From positions 1 to 64,000 of the forward strand of contig NZ_RBLU01000001.1 of NCBI RefSeq assembly GCF_003989515.1: 64,000 nt of DNA. The letters are read 5' to 3'. Under the pieces are notes generated by a model. The model worked only from the letters and a program-made list of their open reading frames with translations. It was not told where the DNA came from and ran no database searches. The position numbers and the translations under genes are program-made. Positions 24,643 through 38,398 of the stretch are shown one piece after another (the stretch's first letter is position 1; every line of letters starts with the position of its first letter). Source of the stretch: Curtobacterium sp. HSID17257. GTDB lineage: Bacteria; Actinomycetota; Actinomycetes; Actinomycetales; Microbacteriaceae.

Positions 24643-25001
24643 GCTGCCTTCTCCACCCCGCGCGCGAAGGAGCGCGAGACGTCTTCGAGAAGGGTAGGCC
24701 ATCCGGCCTGCGCCGCGGCTGGCAAGGCCCTGATGACCACGTCGTGGCCGGTCGGCACCTCGGTCAGCAGTTCGTGGGCGATCGCCTTGAACCGTCGTCG
24801 GACCGTGTTGCGGGTGACGGCGTTGCCGACCGTCTTCGCGACGATGAACCCGAACCGCGTCGGACCGTCCGGACCGGGTTCGGCCCCGACGGGTCGACGG
24901 ACCACGGATACGACGACGTGCGCCGTGGCGCTCCTGCGACCACGACGCACGACGGACCGGTAGTCGTCACCACGGACGATGCGGTTGGCGCGGGCCAACA
25001 C
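24639..25001 (-). CDS. rnpA: Ribonuclease P protein component
   Basis: 120 residues. The protein subunit that helps RNase P RNA mature tRNA 5' ends. The family RNR signature lies in FGFIVAKTVGNAVTRN followed by TVRRRFK. The GTG at 25001 is chosen because it gives the family-typical beginning (V/M)LARANRIVRGDDYR. The frame stays open upstream, but that stretch is Pro/Ala-rich and unlike the family. It lies 61 bp after rpmH. Confidence 0.93.
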   Translation of the reverse strand: MLARANRIVRGDDYRSVVRRGRRSATAHVVVSVVRRPVGAEPGPDGPTRFGFIVAKTVGNAVTRNTVRRRFKAIAHELLTEVPTGHDVVIRALPAAAQAGWPTLLEDVSRSFARGVEKAA

Positions 25002-25062
25002 GATCGCTACCGGGTTCCGATTCGGGACCGGATCAGGCGCTGCCCCGGGGGGCGGAGCCCGA

Positions 25063-25200
25063 TCAGGCGCTGAGCTCGGTGCGGCCCTTGCTGCGGCGCG
25101 CGGCGAGGATGGCGCGGCCGGCACGGGTGCGCATGCGGGCGCGGAAGCCGTGCTTCTTGGCGCGACGGCGGTTGTTCGGCTGGAAGGTGCGCTTGCTCAT
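25063..25200 (-). CDS. rpmH: 50S ribosomal protein L34
   Basis: 45 residues, highly basic: [20 protein letters not shown] and [15 protein letters not shown], the universal L34 pattern. The ATG at 25200 is preceded by a GATCATC-type weak ribosome-binding region. First gene of the minus-strand chain that continues through rnpA to parB. Its promoter must lie in the rpmH-dnaA spacer. Confidence 0.97.
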   Translation of the reverse strand: MSKRTFQPNNRRRAKKHGFRARMRTRAGRAILAARRSKGRTELSA

Positions 25201-25757
25201 GATGATCTCCACACGGCTGCGCTCGAGGACGGGCTCAGCGCGAGCCGACACGTATGTCTGGACAGCCGCTCGACGGAACCGAACGACACGACGGGCGCGA
25301 CCGAATGGCCGCAGTCAACTGGTTAACGGTACGTGACGGCGGCGGTGAGGTCAAACGGCGCCGCGACCCGGGCGGGCACGGGGCACACGCACGATCATCA
25401 TCCACATTGGGGAAAACGTGCGTTCGGTACGACTCGGCCGGACCCTTTACAGTGGGGTGATCGATCGGCCCGTTCCGCGGAGCGACGGGGGAGTCACCTC
25501 GACGTCCGCAGCCGGGTCGCCGTGGACAGGACTGTGGACAACCCTGTGGATCACCGCCACGGAGCGACAGCGGTCCGGCCCCGTGGATCGGCCGCGCCGG
25601 ACACGCTCGTGGAGCACCTCCGACCGAGCGGGCCCGAGCCACGCCGCCTCCCGCGACGACCGGACGGGCTCGACGCGACGGGGACGACACGGGAGCGGCG
25701 GACCACCGCCGACGTCCGACACCAGCACACCGACACCAGACCAGGAGACCAGCGCGA
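25201..25757. promoter_or_regulatory. rpmH-dnaA divergent spacer with DnaA boxes
   Basis: This 557-bp gap separates divergent rpmH and dnaA and contains no gene. A DnaA-box group lies at 25521-25553: a perfect TGTGGACAA at 25533-25541, CGTGGACAG just before it and TGTGGATCA at 25545-25553. A looser ATCATCCACATT lies near 25396. Likely holds promoters for both genes with DnaA autoregulation. Confidence 0.7.
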
Positions 25758-27224
25758 ATGACGATGCCGGCCGACCCCGTCGAGGACCTCTGGTCCTCCG
25801 TCCTGGGCCTCCTCTCCGAGGACGACCGCATCACCCCGCAGCTGCACGGCTTCCTCAACCTGGTCGAGCCGAAGGGCGTGCTCGCCGGCACGCTCTACCT
25901 CGAGGTCCCGAACGACCTGACGCGCGGCATGCTCGAGCAGCGGATCCGGGTCCCCATCACCGAGGCCGTCTCGCGGGTCGGTGACGACTCGGTCGCGAAC
26001 TTCGCCATCACGGTGAACCCGGACATGGCGTCCGAGCCGCGCGTCGACCCCGTCGTCGCGAGCCACGTCCCCGAGTACGCCGAGCCCGTGCAGGCGCCGG
26101 TGGAGCAGAGCGCGGCGCCGCGGCAGTACATCGAGGCGCCGTTCGTCCCGAGCCAGATCGACTCCCCGGGCACCGGCGGACGCCCCGAGTCACGCCTCAA
26201 CCCGAAGTACAACTTCGACAACTTCGTCATCGGCTCGTCGAACCGCTTCGCCCACGCCGCCGCGGTCGCGGTCGCCGAGGCACCGGCCAAGGCCTACAAC
26301 CCGCTCTTCATCTACGGCGACTCCGGCCTCGGCAAGACGCACCTGCTGCACGCGATCGGCCACTACGCCGAGAGCCTGTACCCGGGCATCCGCGTGCGGT
26401 ACGTGTCGAGCGAGGAGTTCACGAACGACTTCATCAACTCGATCGCGAACAACCGCTCGAACCAGTTCCAGCAGCGCTACCGCGACATCGACATCCTGCT
26501 GATCGACGACATCCAGTTCCTGCAGGGGAAGGACTCCACGCAGGAGGCCTTCTTCCACACGTTCAACACGCTGCACGACCACAACAAGCAGGTCGTCATC
26601 ACGTCGGACGTCGCGCCGAAGCACCTGACCGGCTTCGAGGACCGGATGCGCTCGCGGTTCGAGTGGGGTCTGATCACCGACGTGCAGGCACCGGACCTCG
26701 AGACGCGCATCGCGATCCTGCGCAAGAAGGCGCAGTCCGACCACCTGCAGGTGCCCGACGACATCCTGGAGTTCATGGCGTCGAAGGTGTCGAGCAACAT
26801 CCGGGAGCTCGAGGGCACGCTCATCCGCGTGACGGCGTTCGCGAGCCTGAACCGGACGGCCGTCGACATGGCCCTGGTGCAGACCGTCCTGAAGGACCTG
26901 ATCACCCTCGACGACGACAACGTGATCGCGCCGACGGACATCATCAACCACACCGCGGAGTACTTCAAGCTCTCGGTCGACGACCTCTACGGATCGTCCC
27001 GGTCCCAGGCGATCGCCACCGCCCGACAGATCGCGATGTACCTGTGCCGTGAGATGACGAGCCTGTCGCTGCCGAAGATCGGGCAGCTGTTCGGCAACCG
27101 GGACCACACCACCGTCATGTACGCGAACAAGAAGATCACCGAGCTGATGAAGGAGCGTCGGTCGATCTACAACCAGGTCACCGAGCTGACGAGCCGCATC
27201 AAGCAGGACCGCCGCTACCGCTGA
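25758..27224 (+). CDS. dnaA: Chromosomal replication initiator DnaA
   Basis: 488 residues. Domain I at 1-~85, a variable proline-rich domain II to ~145, and AAA+ domain III with Walker A GDSGLGKT (187-194) and Walker B LLIDDIQF (247-254). The DNA-binding domain IV contains GQLFGNRDHTTVMYA near residue 442. It melts oriC and starts replication. The ATG at 25758 follows an AGGAGACC ribosome-binding site. It is flanked on both sides by DnaA-box groups, consistent with self-regulation. A long terminator hairpin follows the stop. Confidence 0.98.
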   Translation: MTMPADPVEDLWSSVLGLLSEDDRITPQLHGFLNLVEPKGVLAGTLYLEVPNDLTRGMLEQRIRVPITEAVSRVGDDSVANFAITVNPDMASEPRVDPVVASHVPEYAEPVQAPVEQSAAPRQYIEAPFVPSQIDSPGTGGRPESRLNPKYNFDNFVIGSSNRFAHAAAVAVAEAPAKAYNPLFIYGDSGLGKTHLLHAIGHYAESLYPGIRVRYVSSEEFTNDFINSIANNRSNQFQQRYRDIDILLIDDIQFLQGKDSTQEAFFHTFNTLHDHNKQVVITSDVAPKHLTGFEDRMRSRFEWGLITDVQAPDLETRIAILRKKAQSDHLQVPDDILEFMASKVSSNIRELEGTLIRVTAFASLNRTAVDMALVQTVLKDLITLDDDNVIAPTDIINHTAEYFKLSVDDLYGSSRSQAIATARQIAMYLCREMTSLSLPKIGQLFGNRDHTTVMYANKKITELMKERRSIYNQVTELTSRIKQDRRYR

Positions 27225-27260
27225 CGCGGGCGCGAGCAGCTGACGCGGACGCGACCGGCT

Positions 27261-27308
27261 GACGGACGGGAGGCACGGTGCGACACGGCACCGTGCCTCC
27301 CGTCCGTC
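27261..27308 (+). terminator. dnaA terminator (repeat-hairpin family, copy A)
   Basis: A perfect 21-bp stem (27261-27281 with 27288-27308) and 6-nt loop, 36 bases past the dnaA stop. The outer arm GACGGACGGGAGGC recurs in hairpins at 55363, 60955 and, less exactly, 50847. Confidence 0.85.
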
Positions 27309-27753
27309 GTTCCGTCGTCAGCCGGGAGGCCCGCACCACCACCCGCGGATCGGCCCGCCTCGGCGCGTATCCACCATCTGAGACGGTTCCATGGGCCGAG
27401 TTTCCCCCAGTGTGGAAAGCCTGTGGATAACTGTGGAGGACACGCGGTCCGGTTGTTCACAGTTCTGACCTCACCTGTGGAGACTGGGGATGGAAGCGGA
27501 TAGATGAGATTTGTTCATCCAGACGCTGCCAACACGCGACTCACAACTCACACGTGTGTAGTTCCCTGTGGAGAAGCGGGATGCACAGAGTTATCCACAC
27601 TGTGCACAGGCGTTAACACCATTGATCCTGGTTAACGATGAAGTTCCGCGGGCCAACCTTGTGGACGGCGGGATGACAAGAAATCCGGGCCCTGCTCCGC
27701 TGTGCCACAATGGGGCGGCCGGACAGTCCAACCGATCGACAGGGGTCCCAGCT
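27309..27753. other. oriC: Origin of replication oriC (dnaA-dnaN spacer)
   Basis: No gene is present. Two perfect 9-mers match the classical DnaA box: TGTGGATAA at 27422-27430 and TTATCCACA at 27591-27599. Related boxes lie at 27411, 27432, 27453 (TTGTTCACA), 27476, 27511, 27567 and 27601. The right part (27481-27660) is clearly more A+T-rich than its surroundings, with GTTAAC repeats near 27612-27635, a candidate unwinding element. Position between dnaA and dnaN fits actinobacterial origins. Confidence 0.88.
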
Positions 27754-28899
27754 GTGAAGTTCGAGGTCAACCGGGACGTCTTCTCCGAAGCCGTCTCCTT
27801 CGCGGTGAAGCTCCTCCCACAGCGCACGACCCTCCCGATCCTGTCCGGAGTCCTCATCCACGCCGAGGGCGATCGGCTCACGCTGTCGTCCTTCGACTAC
27901 GAGGTCTCGGCCCAGACGTCGATCACGGCGCAGATCGACGAACCGGGCACCGTGCTCGTCTCCGGCCGACTGCTGAACGACATCTCGAGCCGACTGCCGA
28001 ACGCCCCGGTGACCTTCACCACCGAGGACACGAAGATCTCGGTCACCTGCGGATCGGCACACTTCACGCTGCTGTCCATGCCGGTCGAGGAGTACCCGAC
28101 GCTGCCGGAGATCGGCGAGCAGACCGGGGTCGTCCCCGGTGACGCCTTCTCCGAGGCCGTGTCCCAGGTCGCCGTCGCCGCCAGTCGCGACGACGTCACG
28201 CCGGTCATCACGGGTGTCCAGCTCGAGGTCGGCGACAACGACCTGTCGCTCATCGCCACCGACCGCTACCGCGTCGCGGTCCGCACGATCGCGTGGGACT
28301 CCGGACGCGTCGGCTCCGACCCGCTGCACGCGCTCGTCCCCGCCCGCACCCTGCAGGAGGTCGGCCGCACGTTCGGGTCGGCGTCCACGGTGTCGGTCTC
28401 GATCAGCGGATCGTCGGACCGTGAGCTCATCGCGTTCCACGCCGACGACAAGACCGTGACCTCGCTGCTCATCAAGGGCAACTACCCCCCGGTCCGCCGG
28501 CTCTTCCCCGAGACGGTGAACGACCACGCGGTGATCAACACCGCCGAGCTCGTCGAGGCCGTCCGACGGGTGTCCCTCGTCCTGGAGCGCGAAGCGGCGC
28601 TCCGGTTCTCCTTCTCGGTCGACGGGCTCACGCTCGAGGCGATCGGATCCGAACAAGCGCAGGCGTCAGAGTCGATCAGTGCGTTGCTGACCGGGGAGGA
28701 AACGGTGGTCTCGCTGAAGCCCGCCTTCCTCCTGGACGGGTTGAACGCGGTGCACTCCGAGTTCGTCCGCATCTCCTTCACCAAGACGGAGAACCCCAAC
28801 AAGCCGGGCCCGGTGCTCATCACCGGCCAGACCTCGCAAGAGGCCCCGGCGACGGACGGATACCGGTACCTGCTGCAGCCCAATCTCCTGCTGCGATAG
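27754..28899 (+). CDS. dnaN: DNA polymerase III sliding clamp (beta subunit)
   Basis: 381 residues, three repeated clamp domains; it begins VKFEVNRDVFSEAVSFAVKL. The ring tethers polymerase III to DNA. GTG 27754 is taken as start, with AGGGG 8-9 bases upstream; the frame is open further upstream but that part runs into the DnaA boxes. C-terminal YLLQPNLLLR stands where the family often ends in MPMR-like motifs. First gene after oriC, leading into gnd and recF. Confidence 0.97.
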   Translation: MKFEVNRDVFSEAVSFAVKLLPQRTTLPILSGVLIHAEGDRLTLSSFDYEVSAQTSITAQIDEPGTVLVSGRLLNDISSRLPNAPVTFTTEDTKISVTCGSAHFTLLSMPVEEYPTLPEIGEQTGVVPGDAFSEAVSQVAVAASRDDVTPVITGVQLEVGDNDLSLIATDRYRVAVRTIAWDSGRVGSDPLHALVPARTLQEVGRTFGSASTVSVSISGSSDRELIAFHADDKTVTSLLIKGNYPPVRRLFPETVNDHAVINTAELVEAVRRVSLVLEREAALRFSFSVDGLTLEAIGSEQAQASESISALLTGEETVVSLKPAFLLDGLNAVHSEFVRISFTKTENPNKPGPVLITGQTSQEAPATDGYRYLLQPNLLLR

Positions 28900-28968
28900 C
28901 GCAACAGCCGTACCACTGCGCTGACGCGCCACTGGCCACCAGCGCGACGACGAACAGAAGAGGAAATC

Positions 28969-29856
28969 ATGCACATCGGTCTTGTCGGCCTCGGTCGCAT
29001 GGGCAACAACATGCGTGCCCGTCTCCGCAACGCAGGCATCGAGGTCACCGGGTACGACGCGAACCCCGCCGTCTCCGACGTCGCCGACCTCGGCGCCCTC
29101 GCCGCCGCACTGCCCGAGGGCAAGAAGCTCGTGTGGGTCATGGTCCCGCACGGCAAGATCACCGACGACGTGATCACCGACCTCGCCGGCGTCCTGTCCG
29201 AGGGTGACCTCGTCATCGACGGCGGCAACTCGAAGTGGCTGGACGACACGATCCACGCCGAGCAGCTCGGCGCGAAGGGCATCCGCTACATGGACGCCGG
29301 TGTGTCCGGTGGTGTCTGGGGCAAGGACAACGGCTACGGCCTGATGGTCGGCGGCGCTCCCGAGGACGTCGAGTTCGCGATGCCGGTCTTCGACGCGCTC
29401 CGCCCCGAGGGCCCCCGCGAGGAGGGCTTCTCGCACGCCGGCCCCGTCGGCGCCGGTCACTACGCCAAGATGGTCCACAACGGCATCGAGTACGCGATCA
29501 TGCAGGCGTACGGCGAGGGCTACGAGCTCCTCGAGGCCAAGGACATCATCAAGGACGTCCCCGCGGTCTTCGCCGGGTGGCAGCGCGGCACGGTCGTGCG
29601 CTCCTGGCTGCTCGACCTGATGGTGCTCGCACTGAACGAGGACCCGAAGCTCGACGCGATCGAGGGCTACGTCGAGGACTCCGGCGAGGGCCGCTGGACC
29701 GTGGAGGAGGCCATCGAGCACGCCGTGCCGATGCCGACCATCTCCGCGTCGATCTTCGCGCGCTTCGTCTCGCGTCAGGGCAGCGCGTCCCCGACGATGA
29801 AGGCCGTCGCGGCGCTCCGCAACCAGTTCGGCGGCCACGCCGTCAAGAAGGCGTAG
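28969..29856 (+). CDS. gnd: 6-phosphogluconate dehydrogenase (short, decarboxylating)
   Basis: 295 residues, the short GndA-type. NAD(P)-binding GLVGLGRMGNNM at the N-terminus, substrate-binding DGGNSKW and SGGVWG motifs, and catalytic lysine in GHYAKMVHNGIEYA. Oxidises 6-phosphogluconate to ribulose 5-phosphate in the pentose phosphate pathway. Insertion of gnd between dnaN and recF is a recurrent actinobacterial arrangement. Strong GAAGAGGAAATC ribosome-binding region upstream. Confidence 0.95.
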   Translation: MHIGLVGLGRMGNNMRARLRNAGIEVTGYDANPAVSDVADLGALAAALPEGKKLVWVMVPHGKITDDVITDLAGVLSEGDLVIDGGNSKWLDDTIHAEQLGAKGIRYMDAGVSGGVWGKDNGYGLMVGGAPEDVEFAMPVFDALRPEGPREEGFSHAGPVGAGHYAKMVHNGIEYAIMQAYGEGYELLEAKDIIKDVPAVFAGWQRGTVVRSWLLDLMVLALNEDPKLDAIEGYVEDSGEGRWTVEEAIEHAVPMPTISASIFARFVSRQGSASPTMKAVAALRNQFGGHAVKKA

Positions 29857-29889
29857 TTCAGGTAACCACCTGAGCTCGTCTCGGCCCGC

Positions 29890-31068
29890 GTGCACGTCGA
29901 CCACTTGCAACTCACCGACTTCCGGAACTACCGGGAGGCGGACGTCGACCTCGCACGCGGGCCGAACCTGTTCGTCGGACGGAACGGACAGGGCAAGACC
30001 AACCTGGTCGAGGCCATCGGCTACCTGTCCACCCTCGGCTCCCACCGGGTCCCGACCGATGCGGCCCTCGTCCGCCAGGGCTGCGACGCAGCGATCGTGC
30101 GCGCTCGACTGGCCCACGAGGACCGCAGCATCCTGGCCGAGGTGCAGATCAACCGCACCGGGTCGAACCGAGCGCAGGTCAACCGCGCCGCGATCAAGCC
30201 CCGCGAACTGCCGCGCTACTGCACGAGCGTCCTCTTCGCCCCCGAGGACCTGGCGCTCGTCCGCGGGGAGCCCTCCGGCCGGCGGCGGATGCTCGACGAG
30301 CTCCTCGGCCAGATCGCCCCGCGGATGCAGGGGGTCCTCGCCGACTACGACCGGACGCTCCGGCAGCGCAACACGCTCCTGAAGACGGCGCGGTCGACCG
30401 GTGCCCGGTCCGGGTCGCTCGCGACGCTCGACGTCTGGGACGACCGGCTCGTCGCGTTCGGTGCCGAGATCATCGCGGCCCGTGACCACCTGACACGACG
30501 GCTCGCGCCGTTCGTCACCGAGGCCTACGCCACGGTCGCCGGCGAACGGCACGAGGCGACGATCTCGGGTGTGCTCAGCGTGCGGGGCGGGGACCCCGAG
30601 GACGCAGCGGCCACCGACCCGGTGCTCGGGACGCCGGACGAGCCGGTGTCCGTGGCCGCCGCGGCCGATGCCTTCCGGGGCGCGCTCGAGCGGCGGCGGA
30701 AGGACGAACTCGACCGCGGACTGACCCTCGTCGGACCTCATCGCGACGACGTGCTCTTCCAGCTGAACGGGTTACCTGCCCGCGGCTACGCCAGCCACGG
30801 CGAGTCCTGGTCGTTCGCACTCGCGATCAAGCTCGCCGGCGCCGCGGTGCTCCGCGCAGAGTCGACCCTGGGCGACCCGATCATCATCCTCGACGACGTG
30901 TTCGCCGAGCTCGACGAGTCACGGCGAGAACGGCTCGCGGGGGCGGTCGCCGACTACGAGCAGGTGCTCATCACCGCCGCGGTGTTCGGGGACGTGCCCG
31001 ACCAGCTCGCCGCCCACACCGTCCGGATCGAGGCGGGCACGATCGTGACGGACGAGGCGCACACCTGA
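29890..31068 (+). CDS. recF: DNA replication and repair protein RecF
   Basis: 392 residues, SMC-like ATPase. Walker A GRNGQGKT at about 30-37, signature SHGESWSFALAIKLA, and Walker B IIILDDVFAELD. Loads RecA at gapped DNA with RecO and RecR. The start is GTG 29890. Its stop overlaps the ATG of the next gene (TGATG at 31066-31070), so RecF and the DciA-like protein are coupled. Confidence 0.96.
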   Translation: MHVDHLQLTDFRNYREADVDLARGPNLFVGRNGQGKTNLVEAIGYLSTLGSHRVPTDAALVRQGCDAAIVRARLAHEDRSILAEVQINRTGSNRAQVNRAAIKPRELPRYCTSVLFAPEDLALVRGEPSGRRRMLDELLGQIAPRMQGVLADYDRTLRQRNTLLKTARSTGARSGSLATLDVWDDRLVAFGAEIIAARDHLTRRLAPFVTEAYATVAGERHEATISGVLSVRGGDPEDAAATDPVLGTPDEPVSVAAAADAFRGALERRRKDELDRGLTLVGPHRDDVLFQLNGLPARGYASHGESWSFALAIKLAGAAVLRAESTLGDPIIILDDVFAELDESRRERLAGAVADYEQVLITAAVFGDVPDQLAAHTVRIEAGTIVTDEAHT

Positions 31069-31568
31069 TGCCGAAGCCCTGGAAGCCCTCCGAGCCCGCG
31101 CGGGTCTACCGCCACTTGCGGGCCGTGTTCGGTGACCCGTCCCTCCGCACCGTCGACGCCCGCCGACGCCGGTCCCGCGAACTCGACGCCGACACCGTCC
31201 CGTACGGCAAGGGGCGTGAACCCCGTGGACTCGGGGACGTCGTCGGTGCGCTGGCCCAGGAGCTCGGCTGGTCGGAGCCGCTCGCCCGCTCGGAGCTCTT
31301 CGTCGACTGGCCCGCGGTGGTGGGCGACGAGCTCGCCAAGCACTCCCGCCCGATGACCATCGACGACGGCACGCTCGTCATCCGCTGCGACTCGACGGCC
31401 TGGGCGACCCAGCTCCGCCTGATGCGTGCGACCGTCACCACGACGATCGCGGAGCGGCACCCGGGCGCGGGCGTGCAGTCGATCCGGGTTTCCGGGCCGG
31501 ACGCCCCCACCTGGAAACGCGGTCCCAGGACCGTCCAGGGGCGTGGTCCCCGCGACACCTACGGTTGA
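31068..31568 (+). CDS. dciA: DciA-like DUF721 protein
   Basis: 166 residues. The DUF721 domain is at about 55-130 (ALAQELGWSEPL, DWPAVVGDELAKHSRP, LVIRCDSTAWATQLR). DciA is the ancestral partner that recruits the replicative helicase DnaB in bacteria lacking DnaC/DnaI. N- and C-terminal tails are Arg/Pro-rich and probably disordered. Overlaps recF and is followed after 133 bp by gyrB, the standard actinobacterial order. Confidence 0.92.
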   Translation: MPKPWKPSEPARVYRHLRAVFGDPSLRTVDARRRRSRELDADTVPYGKGREPRGLGDVVGALAQELGWSEPLARSELFVDWPAVVGDELAKHSRPMTIDDGTLVIRCDSTAWATQLRLMRATVTTTIAERHPGAGVQSIRVSGPDAPTWKRGPRTVQGRGPRDTYG

Positions 31569-31620
31569 CGCGACGAAATCGTCCTCGGGGATGAAGAACA
31601 CCCGTCCAGCGGGCGGATGA

Positions 31621-33711
<2,091 letters not shown>

Positions 33712-33842
33712 TACCGGTCTGGAGGCGCGGTGCCAGCCGCGTCGACCAGTCCCGACCCCCTGTGGTCGCGCCCGGCGCGACCGACGGAACCAGTGCCTCC
33801 CGGCCGACGACCGGAGGGCCACCAGAAAGGTGACCAAGCCAC

Positions 33843-36498
<2,656 letters not shown>

Positions 36499-36506
<8 letters not shown>

Positions 36507-36906
36507 TGTCGCCGAGAAGCTCCAGAAGAAGGCGAAACGTCCCACCGGTACCCGGCAGGTCCGCCTGCGTCTGGTGTACCTCGACTTCTGGTCGATGGTG
36601 AAGCTGAGCTTCCTCATCGCCCTCGCCGGGTCGATCGTGATCGTCGTGGCCACGGCGCTGGTGTGGGTCATCCTGAACCAGACCGGTGTCTTCACCCAGA
36701 TCGACGCCCTGCTCAAGGACGTCACCGGGCAGAACAGCTACTCGATCATGGACCAGTTCTCCCTCGGGCAGGTCCTCGGGTTCTCCGTCGTGGTGGGCAT
36801 CCTCAACGTCGTCGTCGGCACCGTGCTCGGCGCGATCGTGAGTGTCCTCTACAACCTCAGTGTGCGGATCACGGGCGGCCTGCTCGTGGGCTTCACGAAC
36901 AACTGA
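36499..36906 (+). CDS. DUF3566 transmembrane protein
   Basis: 135 residues. Basic N-terminus, then [20 protein letters not shown], the DUF3566 hallmark, and about three hydrophobic segments (30-58, 85-105, 108-130). The family occurs after gyrA throughout Actinobacteria; its role is not established, though it is often linked to cell division or growth. The start lies 8 bases inside gyrA, so translation is coupled. Confidence 0.92.
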
Positions 36907-36982
36907 CACACCCGGGCCGGACGGTGGCCTGCCCTCGATTTCGTTCTGCGAGATCGGTACGGTAGGCTTTCATCTGGTCTGA

Positions 36983-37059
36983 GGGGCTATAGCTCAGGCG
37001 GTTAGAGCGCTTCGCTGATAACGAAGAGGTCCAAGGTTCAAGTCCTTGTAGCCCCACCA
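36983..37059 (+). tRNA. tRNA-Ile (GAT)
   Basis: A full cloverleaf: acceptor GGGGCTA/TAGCCCC, D-arm AGCTCAGGCGGTTAGAGC, anticodon GAT at 37017-37019, and T-loop GGTTCAAGTCC. The 3' CCA is encoded at 37057-37059. Confidence 0.97.
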
Positions 37060-37092
37060 CTTCCCTCCGGGGGCCGGTACGCTGGTCCTCAC

Positions 37093-37165
37093 GGGGCCTT
37101 AGCTCAGTTGGTAGAGCGCCTGCTTTGCAAGCAGGATGTCGGGAGTTCGATTCTCCCAGGCTCCA
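37093..37165 (+). tRNA. tRNA-Ala (TGC)
   Basis: Acceptor GGGGCCT pairs with AGGCTCC, giving the G3-U70 wobble pair that alanyl-tRNA synthetase requires. Anticodon TGC at 37126-37128, T-arm GGGAGTTCGATTCTCCC. The CCA end is not encoded, so it needs the CCA-adding enzyme (cca gene in this window). It lies 33 bp after tRNA-Ile. Confidence 0.97.
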
Positions 37166-37657
37166 CTCCCTCAGGGCGGACACTGCTCCGCTCGTTCCTC
37201 GCTTCGCCGGTCTCGGTCGTTGTGCTCGTCAGCGGCTTCGCCGCGCCGCTCCGCGATGGTCGCCTCCGACGGAACAGTGACGTTGCCGAACGGTGGCCTT
37301 CCATCAGGTTCCGCCGCTGCGGCGGCCGCTTCGTTTCGCTTGGCTTCGGGCGAGCGGTGCCGGCGCGGTGGGCGTTCGGTTCGTTGCGGTCGCACGACGT
37401 GCCGTCGGTGGGTGTTCCGACGCGGCATGTCGTCTCACCTGGGCGAGCGACGCGGCAGGTTGCGCGACCACGCCCCGCGGCGACTGAGCGTGTGCCTCCA
37501 GTTCGAAGCTGCTGCTGGCCGTGGGCGGGCAGGACGTGCCGTGTGCGTGCCACCGAGCGGGTTCTTCCGGTCGAGTGACCGTGTCGAGCGTGACAGAACG
37601 TGCCCGCTCGGTGGTCCGCAGGCATCGGAGCATGACGGCTGGACAGCGCCGGGGACG
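37166..37657. other. Gene-free stretch after tRNA-Ala
   Basis: About 490 bp without a supported gene on either strand; open frames here lack codon bias and ribosome-binding sites. A 12-bp inverted repeat (CCACCGAGCGGG at 37550-37561, complement at 37603-37614) encloses 41 bp, and GACGCGGCA appears twice near 37420-37455. No mobile-element gene accompanies it. Confidence 0.5.
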
Positions 37658-37692
37658 ACGAAGGGCCCCGGAGCAGTGCCGGGGCCCTTCGT
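37658..37692 (-). terminator. Terminator of the 37707-38282 gene
   Basis: A perfect 13-bp stem (ACGAAGGGCCCCG at 37658-37670 with 37680-37692) and 9-nt loop, 15 bases beyond the stop of the minus-strand gene. Confidence 0.8.
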
Positions 37693-37706
37693 ACGAACCG
37701 GGGAGG

Positions 37707-38282
37707 TCAGGCGGCGGGCTTCTCCGCCGAGTCGGCGTCGTCGGCGACCCACAGGTCGTCGTCGGCGCGGAGCGTCTGGTACGCGGCGTACGCGGCACCG
37801 GCGACGGCGACCACACCGACCACGATGAGGGCGACCCCACCGAAGCCCAGACCCTTCTTCTGCTGGCCAGGCGTGTACTTGGCCGCAGCCTTCTTGGCCT
37901 TCTTGCCCTTCTTCTGGGCATCCTTCACGATCTTCTTGACGCGCGGGTCCTTCGCGAGGTCCTTGACGCTCATGACCGAACCGGCGGTCGCGACGAGGCC
38001 GGGGACGACCTCGGTCTGGAAGCGGTGGGACGCGCTCTGGGCGGCCGAGGTCGCTGCGTGCACGCCCGTCGCGACGGCGGGACGGATCCCGTTGTCGATC
38101 GCGTTCTGCACGCGCGGGGCGATGTCCTTGCGGGCTGCGTCGGCAGCGTGCGAGCGGGCCTCGGCGAGGATCGCGTTCGCGTGCTCGAGGACCTTGCGCT
38201 GCTCGCCGAGGAGCGAGGCCGTCTTGCCCTTGAGCTTCTTGATCTGCTTCCGACGCTTGCGCGGGATCTCGATCGTCGTCAT
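37707..38282 (-). CDS. Hypothetical basic protein with one C-terminal membrane span
   Basis: 191 residues. A very basic N-terminus (MTTIEIPRKRRKQIKKLKGK), a long Ala-rich helical middle, a Lys-rich stretch (KKGKKAKKAAAK) and a single hydrophobic span near residues 152-172, followed by an acidic tail. This looks like a helical protein tethered to the membrane near its C-terminus. Start at ATG 38282 chosen over an upstream ATG, which lies in the promoter region of the divergent cyclophilin gene. Family not recognised. Confidence 0.7.
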   Translation of the reverse strand: MTTIEIPRKRRKQIKKLKGKTASLLGEQRKVLEHANAILAEARSHAADAARKDIAPRVQNAIDNGIRPAVATGVHAATSAAQSASHRFQTEVVPGLVATAGSVMSVKDLAKDPRVKKIVKDAQKKGKKAKKAAAKYTPGQQKKGLGFGGVALIVVGVVAVAGAAYAAYQTLRADDDLWVADDADSAEKPAA

Positions 38283-38398
38283 CTGGTACCTCCATCGGAT
38301 CGGCGTGACCCCATCCTGCCACCGAGCACCCTGACAGGTCACGGATCGTCGGCTGTGTGATCCGTCCCACCGTCAGGAGTACATGCGAGAATCGGAAC

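Noticed and set aside
24999-25124. Longer rnpA start near 25124
   Set aside because: The extra N-terminus is Pro/Ala-rich and unlike the family; GTG 25001 gives the standard beginning.
37104-37625. Frames of 150-170 codons overlapping tRNA-Ala and the following spacer
   Set aside because: They start inside the tRNA gene or lack codon bias; no similarity to known proteins.
38375-38386. AGGAG plus ATG at 38382 as the cyclophilin start
   Set aside because: That ATG is in a different frame from the cyclophilin; its product is a shadow sequence.
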